A stretch of DNA of 64,000 nucleotides from JBLWXV01 sp048267245 (GTDB lineage: Bacteria > Bdellovibrionota > Bacteriovoracia > Bacteriovoracales > Bacteriovoracaceae): NCBI GenBank assembly GCA_048267245.1, contig JBLWXV010000002.1, positions 248,001 to 312,000 of the forward strand, written 5' to 3'. Positions 1-8,816 of this stretch are shown in pieces (position 1 is the first letter of the stretch; the number at the start of each line of letters is the position of its first letter). The notes under the pieces are model-generated. The model saw nothing but the letters and a program-made list of their open reading frames with translations, was not told where the DNA came from and searched no databases. Position numbers and translations under genes: made by a program.

Positions 1-1
1 T

Positions 2-898
2 GGAGTTTACTTTGATGAGCAGAGAAAGTGGCTATTTGTCCTAACAGCAAGTGATGAAGAAATTTCTCCCGGTGACTTTGCAATTGTCACTGGGTTAAAG
101 GCGTTTGACTTAAGTGGAAATGAGGTCTTGAGTATCTCAGGCATGGATATTGTAGGATATTTAAGAGATCAAGGTATCCGCGTCGAAGCCCATGACCGCA
201 CTCTAGAGGCGGCGGTTCAGATTGGGGTTCAGTGGATGGTGGATGCAAGGCTAAAGTCCAGACAATACCTCACCCTAGGAAATAATATTCATATTCTTAC
301 CCACGATATTGAAGGAACTCTCTATAAGAAGGGAGACTTTCTAGTCAATATTCTCTTTCCCACAGGTTTCGTACTCTTTGACGGCAATTCTCATAAACCC
401 AAGAAGTGGTTTGCCTACTATGGAAGTGAAATTAAGGGAGTTGAGTCACATCACCCTATGATCGATGGGAATAATCTGATTGTCTTTTTAAACAGAGTAA
501 AGGAAGAGGGGCAAGCGAGACCTGTGGCAAAGGTTGTCTCGTACGATTTAATTACTGAAAAAATTAATTGGGTTTGGCCCAAGAGCGAGGATGAGTTGAA
601 GATTTACTCGCCCTCTCACGGTGGCATTTTCAATATTGATTCAAAGAACTTTCTTGTCTATACGATGTATGACAAGTTTGTCTTGCTCTTAAATACTGAG
701 GACTTTTCTTATCGCTACCTACTAAGGCCAAGTGACCAAGCCTTAGCCAATCTAGCAGAGGGGCGAGAGCTCGTTGATCTAAAATTAATTCCCTATTCAG
801 ACGTAGAGGGCTTTAAAAATTTAAAGCTTGATCTCTTCTCTGATGAATGGGTCAATTTGCCTTCACTCTTAAACGATTCGTCCAAAGAAGTCCCATGA
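2..898 (+). CDS. C-terminal part of a beta-propeller-like protein (5' truncated)
   Basis: The frame is open from the first bases of the window, so the gene starts upstream; the first in-window TTG at 128 is not its real start. About 298 residues are visible. Alternating beta-strand segments with aspartate/glycine turns recur, e.g. 'VVSYDLITEKINWVWP' followed by 'YSPSHGGIFNID'. That pattern of an internal His plus a Trp-rich strand recalls arylsulfotransferase/PQQ-type propellers, but this is only a resemblance. The 3' end overlaps the convergent membrane-protein gene by 47 bases. Function unknown. Confidence 0.7.
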   Translation, partial: GVYFDEQRKWLFVLTASDEEISPGDFAIVTGLKAFDLSGNEVLSISGMDIVGYLRDQGIRVEAHDRTLEAAVQIGVQWMVDARLKSRQYLTLGNNIHILTHDIEGTLYKKGDFLVNILFPTGFVLFDGNSHKPKKWFAYYGSEIKGVESHHPMIDGNNLIVFLNRVKEEGQARPVAKVVSYDLITEKINWVWPKSEDELKIYSPSHGGIFNIDSKNFLVYTMYDKFVLLLNTEDFSYRYLLRPSDQALANLAEGRELVDLKLIPYSDVEGFKNLKLDLFSDEWVNLPSLLNDSSKEVP

Positions 899-3053
899 TC
901 ACCATCACTGGACTTAGGTAGAGAAGAAATTTTAATGAGGCTTGGATTCCAACTTCTATTGTGAGCCAGGAGGCGAAAAAGAAGGCGAAGGAAAATCCTA
1001 TGGCGTTCATTAGATATATCTTCCAGCCATCAAAGCTTGAGAGCTTAAGGGATTGGGAGTCAATTAGGCCCACATAAGCACTTGAGAGGGTGAAGCCACA
1101 AATTAAAAGATGAGTTCCTATTAATACTGGCGAGAGGTCATAGTTCTTTGAGCTTATTAGCCAAGTCAGCGCGATCGACAAAGGTAGAATACTGTTGGTT
1201 AAGCGCTGAAGAGAAAGAGCGAGGTTTTTAAAGACTAGGGCGCAGGTCGAACTTCCGATTAATAAGCAGGTCGTGACCACAATAAAGCTTGTCACAGGGG
1301 TTTCAAAGTAGAGCTCAAAGTATTGCAAGAGTACCATCTCAACGAGTCCGTAATAGGCACCTGTAAAAAATGATGCGGCCGTGACCCCAATTAATTTGGG
1401 GGAAAATTCAGATCTCTTAGCGAGAATAATAAAGCTAAGCAGGGTCAAGAGCCCAAGACTCACCAAGTACCACTTGCCAACTTTAAGGAGCTCGATATGA
1501 AACTCTTCTTTATTTTGAATGGGAAGATCATCATAGTAGACGTAGCGCTCACTCTCATCCTGCTCAACTAATTGGCTAAAGAGTCTAAGTTCGCTCTCCC
1601 ATTTTCTCTCTCCCACAAATTGTTCTGAGGCAAGCACTGGGTGGAAGTCGTTCATGGCCATAAAGCTTTGCAAACTCTCTACTTCACTCTGATCGTAGGG
1701 ACTCTTCTTAAAGATGAGCAGAGAGTCCAATTTTCTTGGATTGTGTGAGATTTGAGGTTTGTGAGCATAGACAATGAGGCAATCGAGAAGTTTTGGACAG
1801 GAGGTAAGGTTTAAATGTTTGCGAAGAGTTGAGATAATTGAAACCTCTTCTTCATTCTTGCTCTCCTGGCTAAAGCCTAGGAGCCAAATCACATAACCAT
1901 TTTCAGTTGTATGATTTAAAATGCTCTCTATCCCTTCACTGGTGTGAAGATAATTTTTAACAAAGCCACTATACTGCTCCTCTTGAATTTCGGAGCGTCT
2001 AAAAATTGTGATCACGTCAAATTTCTTGGACGTCTCTTCAAGATAGCGTCTGCCCTCTCTGAGTTGTACATGGGCTTTGTCGTAGAGGTTGCCACTATAG
2101 CTAGCGAGTTCATTTCTCATTAATGCGTGCACAGGTGGACTCACTTCAACGCCGGTGACTTCCATCTGTGCATTGAGAGCATATTTGAGGGTCGTGCCTC
2201 CGCCGGCCCCTATATCAAGTAGTGTTCTGGCATTTTTTAGATAGGGAAAAATCCAAGTTTCAGTTTCGTCTTTATGGGCAACGGTACTCCATCTCGAATT
2301 ATTGCCATAGAACGCGATCTCCTTCTGATCAACATCCTTTAGTAGGTCAATGCGTCCTGAGAGCGACCAACGTGAGTGCATGATTTCGGTTAAGCCAAGT
2401 CTTAAGCTCTCTTGTCCATTCTTGTAGGGATAGTTGTAATCATTCTTTGGAAATTCTAGGCGGTGGATATAGGTCAGAAGATTGAGGCTATCGCGAGAGT
2501 AGTGATTAATCGCAACGGAAAGGGTGAAAATCAAGGCCCCAGCACCTAGGACTTTAGTGACCTTACTTTTTTCAAAGAGCGCGCTCACAGGCAAAACTGA
2601 GAGGAGCACTAAAAAGAGCCACTCAATTGAGATGAACTCTAGAAAGAGGACATTGAGAAGAAGGCCAAGCAGCCCCCCCACCAGCTCTATGAAGTAAAAG
2701 CGAGAAGACTTGGCGAGATCAAAGGTAACAATTAAGGCATGACCAAGTGGAGCCAGCAGTAGAACTGTGTAGGCACACATCGCAATCAAATTGCTCGCAA
2801 ATAAGTGCATGGCGATGCCTGAGCAGATAAGTGTTATGAAGTGAAGGCCAAGGGCCAGCTTTACCGTTGCAAGTGAGCGCGTATTCCAAGCGCTAAGCGC
2901 CCCAATTAAGAGACCTAGGAAGATAAAGGGCGTGAAGTGAATCGGGCTAGTATCTGGAAATGTGAGCTTAAAGAGAGTGACTAGGGCGGGCTGGAGCGCG
3001 AAGGTATAGAAAGAAGTGAGGAATCCAAGGAGATAAACTTGATTTCTTAGCAT
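852..3053 (-). CDS. Polytopic membrane protein with central spermidine-synthase-like domain
   Basis: 733 residues. About seven hydrophobic segments (residues 5-195) precede a soluble Rossmann methyltransferase-like region, and about seven more follow (roughly 525-730). The soluble part has a SAM-binding-like glycine motif, 'LLDIGAGGGTTLKYA', followed by an acidic strand end 'VTGVEVSP', as in SpeE-type enzymes. This layout matches the bacterial 'fused transporter/spermidine synthase' proteins, whose substrate is generally unknown. ATG at 3053 has no strong ribosome binding site. It is convergent with the partial gene at the window start and followed upstream by hppA on the same strand, separated by a terminator. 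Aminopropyl transfer is not proven; methyl transfer is equally possible. Confidence 0.7.
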   Translation of the reverse strand: MLRNQVYLLGFLTSFYTFALQPALVTLFKLTFPDTSPIHFTPFIFLGLLIGALSAWNTRSLATVKLALGLHFITLICSGIAMHLFASNLIAMCAYTVLLLAPLGHALIVTFDLAKSSRFYFIELVGGLLGLLLNVLFLEFISIEWLFLVLLSVLPVSALFEKSKVTKVLGAGALIFTLSVAINHYSRDSLNLLTYIHRLEFPKNDYNYPYKNGQESLRLGLTEIMHSRWSLSGRIDLLKDVDQKEIAFYGNNSRWSTVAHKDETETWIFPYLKNARTLLDIGAGGGTTLKYALNAQMEVTGVEVSPPVHALMRNELASYSGNLYDKAHVQLREGRRYLEETSKKFDVITIFRRSEIQEEQYSGFVKNYLHTSEGIESILNHTTENGYVIWLLGFSQESKNEEEVSIISTLRKHLNLTSCPKLLDCLIVYAHKPQISHNPRKLDSLLIFKKSPYDQSEVESLQSFMAMNDFHPVLASEQFVGERKWESELRLFSQLVEQDESERYVYYDDLPIQNKEEFHIELLKVGKWYLVSLGLLTLLSFIILAKRSEFSPKLIGVTAASFFTGAYYGLVEMVLLQYFELYFETPVTSFIVVTTCLLIGSSTCALVFKNLALSLQRLTNSILPLSIALTWLISSKNYDLSPVLIGTHLLICGFTLSSAYVGLIDSQSLKLSSFDGWKIYLMNAIGFSFAFFFASWLTIEVGIQASLKFLLYLSPVMVIMGLLWTNRLRVKAN

Positions 3054-3077
3054 GATGTCGATGGCCCAGCTTTGTCC

Positions 3078-3113
3078 AAAAAAAAAGGATGGGACAAGCC
3101 CATCCTTTCTTTT
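3078..3113 (-). terminator. Rho-independent terminator of hppA
   Basis: A perfect 10-bp stem (3084-3093 with 3099-3108, 5-base loop) lies just past the hppA stop. Read on the minus strand it is followed by a run of U from the A tract at 3078-3086. A shorter T run on the plus side could make it partly bidirectional. Confidence 0.85.
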
Positions 3114-3135
3114 AAGGCAATTTGTTTACTTAAGC

Positions 3136-5139
3136 TTAAGCAAGAAGTGGAGCAATAACAAGCGCCACAATACTCATGAGCTTAACAAGGATGTTCATAG
3201 CTGGGCCTGAAGTATCCTTGAACGGGTCACCAACAGTGTCACCAGTAACAGCAGCTTTGTGAGCTTCTGTACCTTTTTTCTCACCTGGTACGTGACCTTG
3301 CTCGATCGCTTTCTTAGCGTTATCCCAAGCACCACCGGCGTTTGCCATGAAAAGTGCAAGAAGAACACCCGTTACAGTTGCACCAGCAAGAGTCCCACCA
3401 AGGGCTTCTTTACCAAGAACAAAACCAACGAGAATTGGAGAAACGATAGCAACGATTCCTGGAAGAACCATTTCTTTAAGTGAAGCAGCAGTTGCAATCT
3501 CAACACATCTTTCAGTGTCTGGCTTGCCTGTTCCTTCCATGATTCCTGGAATTTCTCTAAATTGACGACGAACTTCTTCAACCATTTTCTGAGCAGCTGA
3601 ACCAACAGCACTCATAGTGTTAGCACCAACGAAGAATGGAAGCATACCACCGATGAAGAGACCGATCACAACTTTTGGATCCATGATGTTGATGGCTTCA
3701 AGACCAACAGCTGTTGAGTAGGCAGAGAACATGGCAAGTGCTGTAAGAGCAGCTGAACCAATGGCAAAACCTTTACCGATAGCAGCAGTTGTGTTTCCAA
3801 GTGAATCGAGACCGTCAGTGATCTTGCGAACTTCAGGACCTAGCTCACTCATCTCAGCGATACCACCAGCGTTGTCTGAAATTGGGCCGTAAGCATCAAC
3901 TGTCATTGTTACACCAGTTGTAGCAAGCATACCAACAGCAGCAATACCGATACCGTAGAGACCAGCAAATTCGTTAGCAAGGTAGATACCTACAGAGATA
4001 AGAAGGATTGGTGGAATACATGAGTACATACCAACCGCAAGACCAGCGATGATGTTAGTAGCTGGACCAGTTTTACCGGCTTCAGCAACTTTTTTCACTG
4101 GGCTAAATTCACCAGCAGTAAAGTATTCAGTGGCAAGACCAATGAAGAGACCTACAAGTGAACCAAGAACCATTGCATAGAATGGACCCATGGCATATGG
4201 GAATACTGTGAAGTTCATCGCTTTAACTGCGAAGTATGAACCGCCAAAAAGTCCAGCAAGACCAACGATTGGAGCAATACGAAGGGCCCAAGCTGGATCA
4301 GTTTTCTTAAGAGCATTCATTGAAAGAATACCAAGAACTGAAGCGATAAGACCGATTGAAATGATGATCACTGGAAGCATAACCGCGCCAGAAGCAGCGG
4401 CGTATGTTGAACCAATGAACATAGTGGCGATAACTGAACCAACATATGATTCAAAGATGTCAGCGCCCATACCTGCAGTGTCACCTACGTTGTCACCGAC
4501 GTTGTCAGCGATTGTAGCAGGGTTGCGTGGATCGTCTTCTGGAATACCAGCTTCAACTTTACCAACAAGGTCGGCACCAACGTCAGCTGCCTTTGTATAG
4601 ATACCACCACCAACGCGCGCAAAGAGAGCGATTGATGAAGCACCCATGGCAAAGCCGTTAAGAGCTTCGATAGTTGGCATATCTGAGAGGTACTTATAAA
4701 GAAGAGCGATACCGAGAAGACCGATAGAAGCTACGGCCATACCCATTACTGAACCGCCAAAGAAAGCAACTGAGAGTGCTTTACCTTGACCAGAGCGAGC
4801 GGCAGCTTCAGCTGTTCTTACGTTAGCTTTCGTAGCAGCTTTCATACCAATCCAACCACAGAACATAGAAGCAAATGCACCTACGAGGTAGCAGATTGCT
4901 GTGTCTTTGCCGAGTTTGAATCCGAGAAGACCAGTAACGATTGTGAGGAAGCCGAGTAGGATAGTGTACTCTTTGCGAAGGAATGTCATAGAGCCCGACT
5001 CGATTAGTCCGGCAATTCCTGTCATTTTCGCGTTACCTGCTGGTTGCTTCACTACCCATGCGTAGGTAGCAATCGCAAACAGAAAACCGGCGAGGCCAAT
5101 AAAAGGGCTCATCGCCAAAAAGCTTGCATTTGATTCCAT
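3136..5139 (-). CDS. hppA: Membrane-bound ion-pumping pyrophosphatase
   Basis: 667 residues, about 16 membrane segments. It hydrolyses pyrophosphate and pumps Na+ and/or H+ out of the cytoplasm. The catalytic block is intact ('DDPRNPATIADNVGDNVGDT', then 'GADIFESYVG'), as is the C-terminal 'GDTVGDPFKDTSGPA'. 'GNTTAAIGKG' carries the Ala of K+-dependent members (K+-independent enzymes have Lys there). The Glu in 'GADIFES' lies where Na+-pumping enzymes have their gate glutamate, so Na+ transport is plausible but inferred. The frame extends to 5181, but ATG 5139 is chosen because AGGAG sits 10 bases upstream. Monocistronic, with its own terminator. Confidence 0.95.
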   Translation of the reverse strand: MESNASFLAMSPFIGLAGFLFAIATYAWVVKQPAGNAKMTGIAGLIESGSMTFLRKEYTILLGFLTIVTGLLGFKLGKDTAICYLVGAFASMFCGWIGMKAATKANVRTAEAAARSGQGKALSVAFFGGSVMGMAVASIGLLGIALLYKYLSDMPTIEALNGFAMGASSIALFARVGGGIYTKAADVGADLVGKVEAGIPEDDPRNPATIADNVGDNVGDTAGMGADIFESYVGSVIATMFIGSTYAAASGAVMLPVIIISIGLIASVLGILSMNALKKTDPAWALRIAPIVGLAGLFGGSYFAVKAMNFTVFPYAMGPFYAMVLGSLVGLFIGLATEYFTAGEFSPVKKVAEAGKTGPATNIIAGLAVGMYSCIPPILLISVGIYLANEFAGLYGIGIAAVGMLATTGVTMTVDAYGPISDNAGGIAEMSELGPEVRKITDGLDSLGNTTAAIGKGFAIGSAALTALAMFSAYSTAVGLEAINIMDPKVVIGLFIGGMLPFFVGANTMSAVGSAAQKMVEEVRRQFREIPGIMEGTGKPDTERCVEIATAASLKEMVLPGIVAIVSPILVGFVLGKEALGGTLAGATVTGVLLALFMANAGGAWDNAKKAIEQGHVPGEKKGTEAHKAAVTGDTVGDPFKDTSGPAMNILVKLMSIVALVIAPLLA

Positions 5140-5303
5140 CTTGAATCTTCTCCTTTTTGAGCAATAGCTCGTTCTTTGCAAACGAGTTAACGGTTAGAAC
5201 ATTATTAATAGCCTTTTAGGGGTATCACAGACGTTTGACAGCGTAAATTAAATTGGTGCCGAAAAATGCGCAGGTAGAGATGCGTTATTCAGAGGGACAC
5301 TGT

Positions 5304-5309
5304 TATAAT
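5304..5309 (+). promoter_or_regulatory. Candidate -10 element for the HTTM operon
   Basis: A perfect TATAAT lies 51 bases before the ATG at 5361, in the 221-base divergent spacer between hppA and the HTTM pair. No good -35 hexamer is visible at 16-18 bases spacing, so the call rests on the -10 alone. Confidence 0.35.
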
Positions 5310-5360
5310 GATGACTGCTTACTTGAATTTACACCGTTACCTCTAGGGTTGTGAGGAGAC

Positions 5361-5831
5361 ATGGCATTGCCTTGCGAAAAGATTTTGCTCAGAGCAACTT
5401 TCGTTTTTCTGATTTCATGCTTCGCATTCAAGCTGGAGTTTTGGCCAGTGAGTCACTATCCCGTTTTTTCGACACCCATCAAGCCCGGAACTTTTGTGAG
5501 TTATCGCTTTGCACTGAGCTATGAAGATGGAAGAGTGGCCTTTCCCTTGGTGCGCGATAATGCGCGCCGAATGGATGTTTACCTCGAGCACCAATTTGAT
5601 CAACGCCTGAACCCTGCACCAGCGGGAGAATTAAATTTCTATGCTGGGCTCAGTATGCTGCGCACTCAGTACCACTATCAGATGCTTGAACTCTCAAAAT
5701 TATTAGATGGACTAGATTCGGGCTACATTCTTAAAGAAGTGCACGCACTTAAAAATGGACGCTACGAAGTGATCTCCGCTCAAAAACTCTACCAACAGTC
5801 GGCCCAGGAGATCTATGCCCACATACTTTAA
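5361..5831 (+). CDS. Small membrane-anchored protein preceding HTTM protein
   Basis: 156 residues with one N-terminal hydrophobic segment (about residues 9-30, signal anchor or uncleaved signal) and a soluble remainder that probably faces the periplasm. GAGGAG lies just upstream of the ATG. Its last 17 bases overlap the HTTM gene, implying translational coupling and a joint role. No family was recognised. In other genomes a short single-pass protein often sits beside an HTTM gene, which fits but does not identify it. Confidence 0.7.
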   Translation: MALPCEKILLRATFVFLISCFAFKLEFWPVSHYPVFSTPIKPGTFVSYRFALSYEDGRVAFPLVRDNARRMDVYLEHQFDQRLNPAPAGELNFYAGLSMLRTQYHYQMLELSKLLDGLDSGYILKEVHALKNGRYEVISAQKLYQQSAQEIYAHIL

Positions 5832-6729
5832 GAATTTCTGGCAGTGGTTTGAGCGCAAGTGCTTACTAAGAGATGACGCCACTGAGCTTGATTTGGTGTG
5901 CTTTCGCTTTTTCTATTCGCTTGTCTTGGCGGTGAGAATTTTTCGAGAAATCCCCGCCTACCAATTGAAGTTTGAATATAGTGCCTACTTTATTCCCCAT
6001 TCTTTCCTGTCGCTTTTTAACTTGGTGACCAAACCGCAATTCGTCGTCTTTGAAATTGTTCAATTTGCAACCATAGGCGTTCTCATTTTGTTAGCGATAG
6101 GAGTTAAACCCAGGCTAATGGCGCTCATTGCCTGCGCGCTCTTTACTTGGTCTCAGCTTGTCTACTTTGCCATGCACTTGGTTCCGGCAACAAAGTATGT
6201 CTTTCATTCAAGAAATATTATTCCCTTTATCTTGCTTGGTCTCGCCATCATTCCAACTGCGAGAGTGAAGTCACTTGGCGATCTCGCGAGTTTCGCGACT
6301 ATAAAGAGAAGCACCGCTCTTTATAGTTACATCGTGACTCTCATTTGTTTTTCCTACACCTCGGCCCTTTTGACTCGCTTTATGATCTCACCCTTGCACT
6401 GGCTCACTGGAGAGTTTATAGCCAATAATTTGGCCCACTATGGCTTTGTGTCTCAAATAGAGTGGGCGAGTAAGCTAGCGCTCAAGCCCCTGGCCACATT
6501 CTTTATGTCGCTTGGAACCAGCGTATTGGAGCTCTTTTGCTGGTGCCTCTTAATTCCTGGAAAACATCGCCTGGCATTTTTAATCTTTGGGATAACTTTC
6601 CACGTTACGATTGATCTTCTCAACTGGGCCAACTTCGTCGATTGGTTTGGTTTTTCTTATTTAATTTTCATTCCATACACTCAGATCTATAAATGGACTG
6701 TGTCCAATTTTCGTATGAAGGCCGCGTGA
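5815..6729 (+). CDS. HTTM-domain membrane protein (vitamin-K carboxylase-like fold)
   Basis: 304 residues with about seven membrane segments. N-terminal 'DDATELDLVCFRFFYSLVLAVRIF' region, an internal 'SRNIIPFILLG' segment and the late 'HVTIDLLNWANFVDW' match the general pattern of HTTM (horizontally transferred transmembrane) proteins related to gamma-glutamyl carboxylase. No carboxylase activity can be claimed. Overlaps the upstream small-protein gene by 17 bases; murJ starts 5 bases downstream, so all three probably share one transcript. Confidence 0.65.
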   Translation: MPTYFKNFWQWFERKCLLRDDATELDLVCFRFFYSLVLAVRIFREIPAYQLKFEYSAYFIPHSFLSLFNLVTKPQFVVFEIVQFATIGVLILLAIGVKPRLMALIACALFTWSQLVYFAMHLVPATKYVFHSRNIIPFILLGLAIIPTARVKSLGDLASFATIKRSTALYSYIVTLICFSYTSALLTRFMISPLHWLTGEFIANNLAHYGFVSQIEWASKLALKPLATFFMSLGTSVLELFCWCLLIPGKHRLAFLIFGITFHVTIDLLNWANFVDWFGFSYLIFIPYTQIYKWTVSNFRMKAA

Positions 6730-6733
6730 TCTT

Positions 6734-8281
6734 ATGAGACTCTCTGTTATTAAAATGGCCCTGGCCACATTCTGTAGTCGAATCCTCGGTCTGGTGCGCG
6801 AGCAAGCGCTTGCGGCCGTCTTTGGAGCAAGTGGACTTACAGATGCCTTCACGGTTGCTTACCGCATCCCCAATCTCCTGCGCGATCTCTTTGCAGAAGG
6901 TGCTTTCTCCTCGGCCTTTGTTCCTATTTTCACCGAAGCTAGAATGCGAGATGAGCAAAGTGCGAGAAGACTCTTTTGGTCCATGGCCATTGTGCTCTTT
7001 GTTCTGACTGGGGCCATCTCAGTTTTTATGATTATTAAGGCCGAGTGGTTAGTGTTAGTGGCGACGGATTCTCTCTTTGCAGAGGACGCCGAGCGCTTGG
7101 CCCTGGCGATTTCACTCCTCAAAGTAATGGCGCCCTTCCTGACACTCATTTCCCTTGCGGCGATCACCATGGGAGCTTTGAACGCGTTAAAAGTCTTTTT
7201 TCTTCCAAGCTTTGCACCCGTCTTTTTTAACGTGGCCATGATTCTCTCAATTATCTTCGTTCCGCCCTATGCTAGAGAGTGGGGCTTTCACCCAATGATG
7301 GCCCTAGGTTGGGGTGTGATTGTTGGTGGACTTCTGCAATGGCTCATTCAAGTGCCAACCCTCCTTAAGAAAGGTTTTGCTCCCACCAAAGAGCTCTCGC
7401 TGTGGAATAAAGACGTTTCACGCATTTTGGGCCGTCTTGGAATTGGCACGGTAGGAATTGCGGCCACCCAAATTAACGTGTTGATCTCAACAATCCTCGC
7501 CACTGGCACTATGGTTGGCGCCGTTTCTTGGCTTACCTATGCCTTTAGGCTTTTTCAATTTCCGGTTGGAATCTTGGGCGTCTCTGTGGCCGGCTCAAAC
7601 TTGGTTCACTTTAGCGATGACTGGAAGAGCGGACTTAAAGATAAGGCGATTGGGACATTAAAGATGAGCTACGTGCTCTCGTTGGTTTTGATTGTGCCGG
7701 CCCTGGCCCTGATGCTCGCTCTTCGCGATGAGACCGTGGTGCTCGTTTTTGAGCGCGGAGCTTTTAGTTCCCTTGATAGCGCGCGCACCAGTGTGGCGCT
7801 GCTTGCGTACTTGGTAGGTCTTCCATTTTATGGCCTCTATAAAATCTTTGCTCCCGTTTTCTTCACTCTCGATCGACCCAAAGTCCCGGTGACAATTTCG
7901 ATTTGCTCGATTGCTCTCAATATTATCTTTTGTCTGATTCTCACTCCAATCTATGGTTATCCGGTTCTCGCCCTGGGGACGAGTTTGTCCATGGCCTTTA
8001 ACGTTGCGGTGCAAGCTTTTATGTTGCACCGACTCTTAGGGATCGGGTTTCAATTCTTTGTCTCGCTGCGCATTTTAAAGATTTTTTTGGCGGGGGCCGG
8101 CTGTTTTGCCCTGGCCGAATACGTGTCGAGATTCGTAATTTTCTCCCAGCTCGGGCTAGGGATGAAGATCGCATCTTTCGTATTATCATGTACTTGTGGA
8201 GGTCTCTTGTACCTCGCGCTGCTGTGGGTCTTTGGCGAGCGAGTGCTTTTTAGCAGACTGCTATCACGTTCTAAGTCCTAA
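6734..8281 (+). CDS. murJ: Lipid II flippase MurJ
   Basis: 515 residues, about 14 membrane segments, normal length for MurJ/MviN. It flips undecaprenyl-linked peptidoglycan precursor across the inner membrane. The N-terminus is diagnostic: 'TFCSRILGLVREQALAAVFG', then 'DAFTVAYRIPNLLRDLFAEG' and 'FSSAFVPIFTE'. The arginines lining the central cavity in this family are present in these segments. ATG at 6734 is 5 bases after the HTTM stop; the Shine-Dalgarno is weak (GAAGG inside the preceding gene), so coupling is likely. Confidence 0.95.
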   Translation: MRLSVIKMALATFCSRILGLVREQALAAVFGASGLTDAFTVAYRIPNLLRDLFAEGAFSSAFVPIFTEARMRDEQSARRLFWSMAIVLFVLTGAISVFMIIKAEWLVLVATDSLFAEDAERLALAISLLKVMAPFLTLISLAAITMGALNALKVFFLPSFAPVFFNVAMILSIIFVPPYAREWGFHPMMALGWGVIVGGLLQWLIQVPTLLKKGFAPTKELSLWNKDVSRILGRLGIGTVGIAATQINVLISTILATGTMVGAVSWLTYAFRLFQFPVGILGVSVAGSNLVHFSDDWKSGLKDKAIGTLKMSYVLSLVLIVPALALMLALRDETVVLVFERGAFSSLDSARTSVALLAYLVGLPFYGLYKIFAPVFFTLDRPKVPVTISICSIALNIIFCLILTPIYGYPVLALGTSLSMAFNVAVQAFMLHRLLGIGFQFFVSLRILKIFLAGAGCFALAEYVSRFVIFSQLGLGMKIASFVLSCTCGGLLYLALLWVFGERVLFSRLLSRSKS

Positions 8282-8300
8282 AAATCTCGACAAAAGTTTC

Positions 8301-8329
8301 TTGTGAGAGTCCGCTTCTTTAGTTATTCT
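8301..8329 (+). promoter_or_regulatory. Candidate sigma-70 promoter
   Basis: TTGTGA (8301-8306), 17-base spacer, TATTCT (8324-8329), placed between murJ and the next gene with a leader of about 28 bases. Four of six matches in each hexamer. Confidence 0.3.
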
Positions 8330-8362
8330 GTGGATGTCTATTGAATTAAAGGTCGGTTCTTG

Positions 8363-8809
8363 ATGAAAACAGATTTCGAGACGCTTAAGGCGTTAGCTAG
8401 CTATACAATCAATTTGCTCAAAGAGCATAACATCATCGACTTCGAAATTGAAAACCGCGAAGGTCTGATTGACGCTATGGCCACTGAGTTTGGCGTTTCT
8501 TTTGCGACTGATGAAGATATTCGCGATCAAGCGATCGAAGATGTTGAAGAAAAGATGGGTTACGACAACGTTCCAGACGATATTACTGAGTCTGAAATGT
8601 TCAACCATGCCCGCAAAGAAATTATTAAGTCATTTAATGGTGAAAATATTGGTGGACTCTATATGGTTGAGTCACTCAATGAAGCCGCTAAGAGAATGAC
8701 TCGCTTTCTTCTCACATGTGACATTATTGAAGACGTATTTGGAACTGACGAAGAAATCGTTACTTTCCTTATCGCTCGCATCCGTCACTTCTCTCCAAAG
8801 AAAAACTAA
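8363..8809 (+). CDS. Small acidic helical protein, DUF507-like
   Basis: 148 residues, soluble, strongly acidic and predicted largely helical. A central stretch ('DEDIRDQAIEDVEEKMG...', then 'NHARKEIIKSF') resembles the short DUF507 proteins found in deltaproteobacteria and Bdellovibrionota; the match is by eye. TTG at 8360 precedes ATG 8363; the ATG is preferred. AAAGG lies about 11 bases upstream. It stands alone between murJ and a convergent gene. Role unknown. Confidence 0.75.
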   Translation: MKTDFETLKALASYTINLLKEHNIIDFEIENREGLIDAMATEFGVSFATDEDIRDQAIEDVEEKMGYDNVPDDITESEMFNHARKEIIKSFNGENIGGLYMVESLNEAAKRMTRFLLTCDIIEDVFGTDEEIVTFLIARIRHFSPKKN

Positions 8810-8816
8810 TTCAAAA

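Noticed and set aside
128..898. Starting the first gene at TTG 128
   Set aside because: The frame stays open to the window edge with protein-like sequence, so the gene is truncated.
4190..4600. Long antisense frame in hppA
   Set aside because: A shadow of the hppA codon pattern, with no ribosome binding site or family signal.
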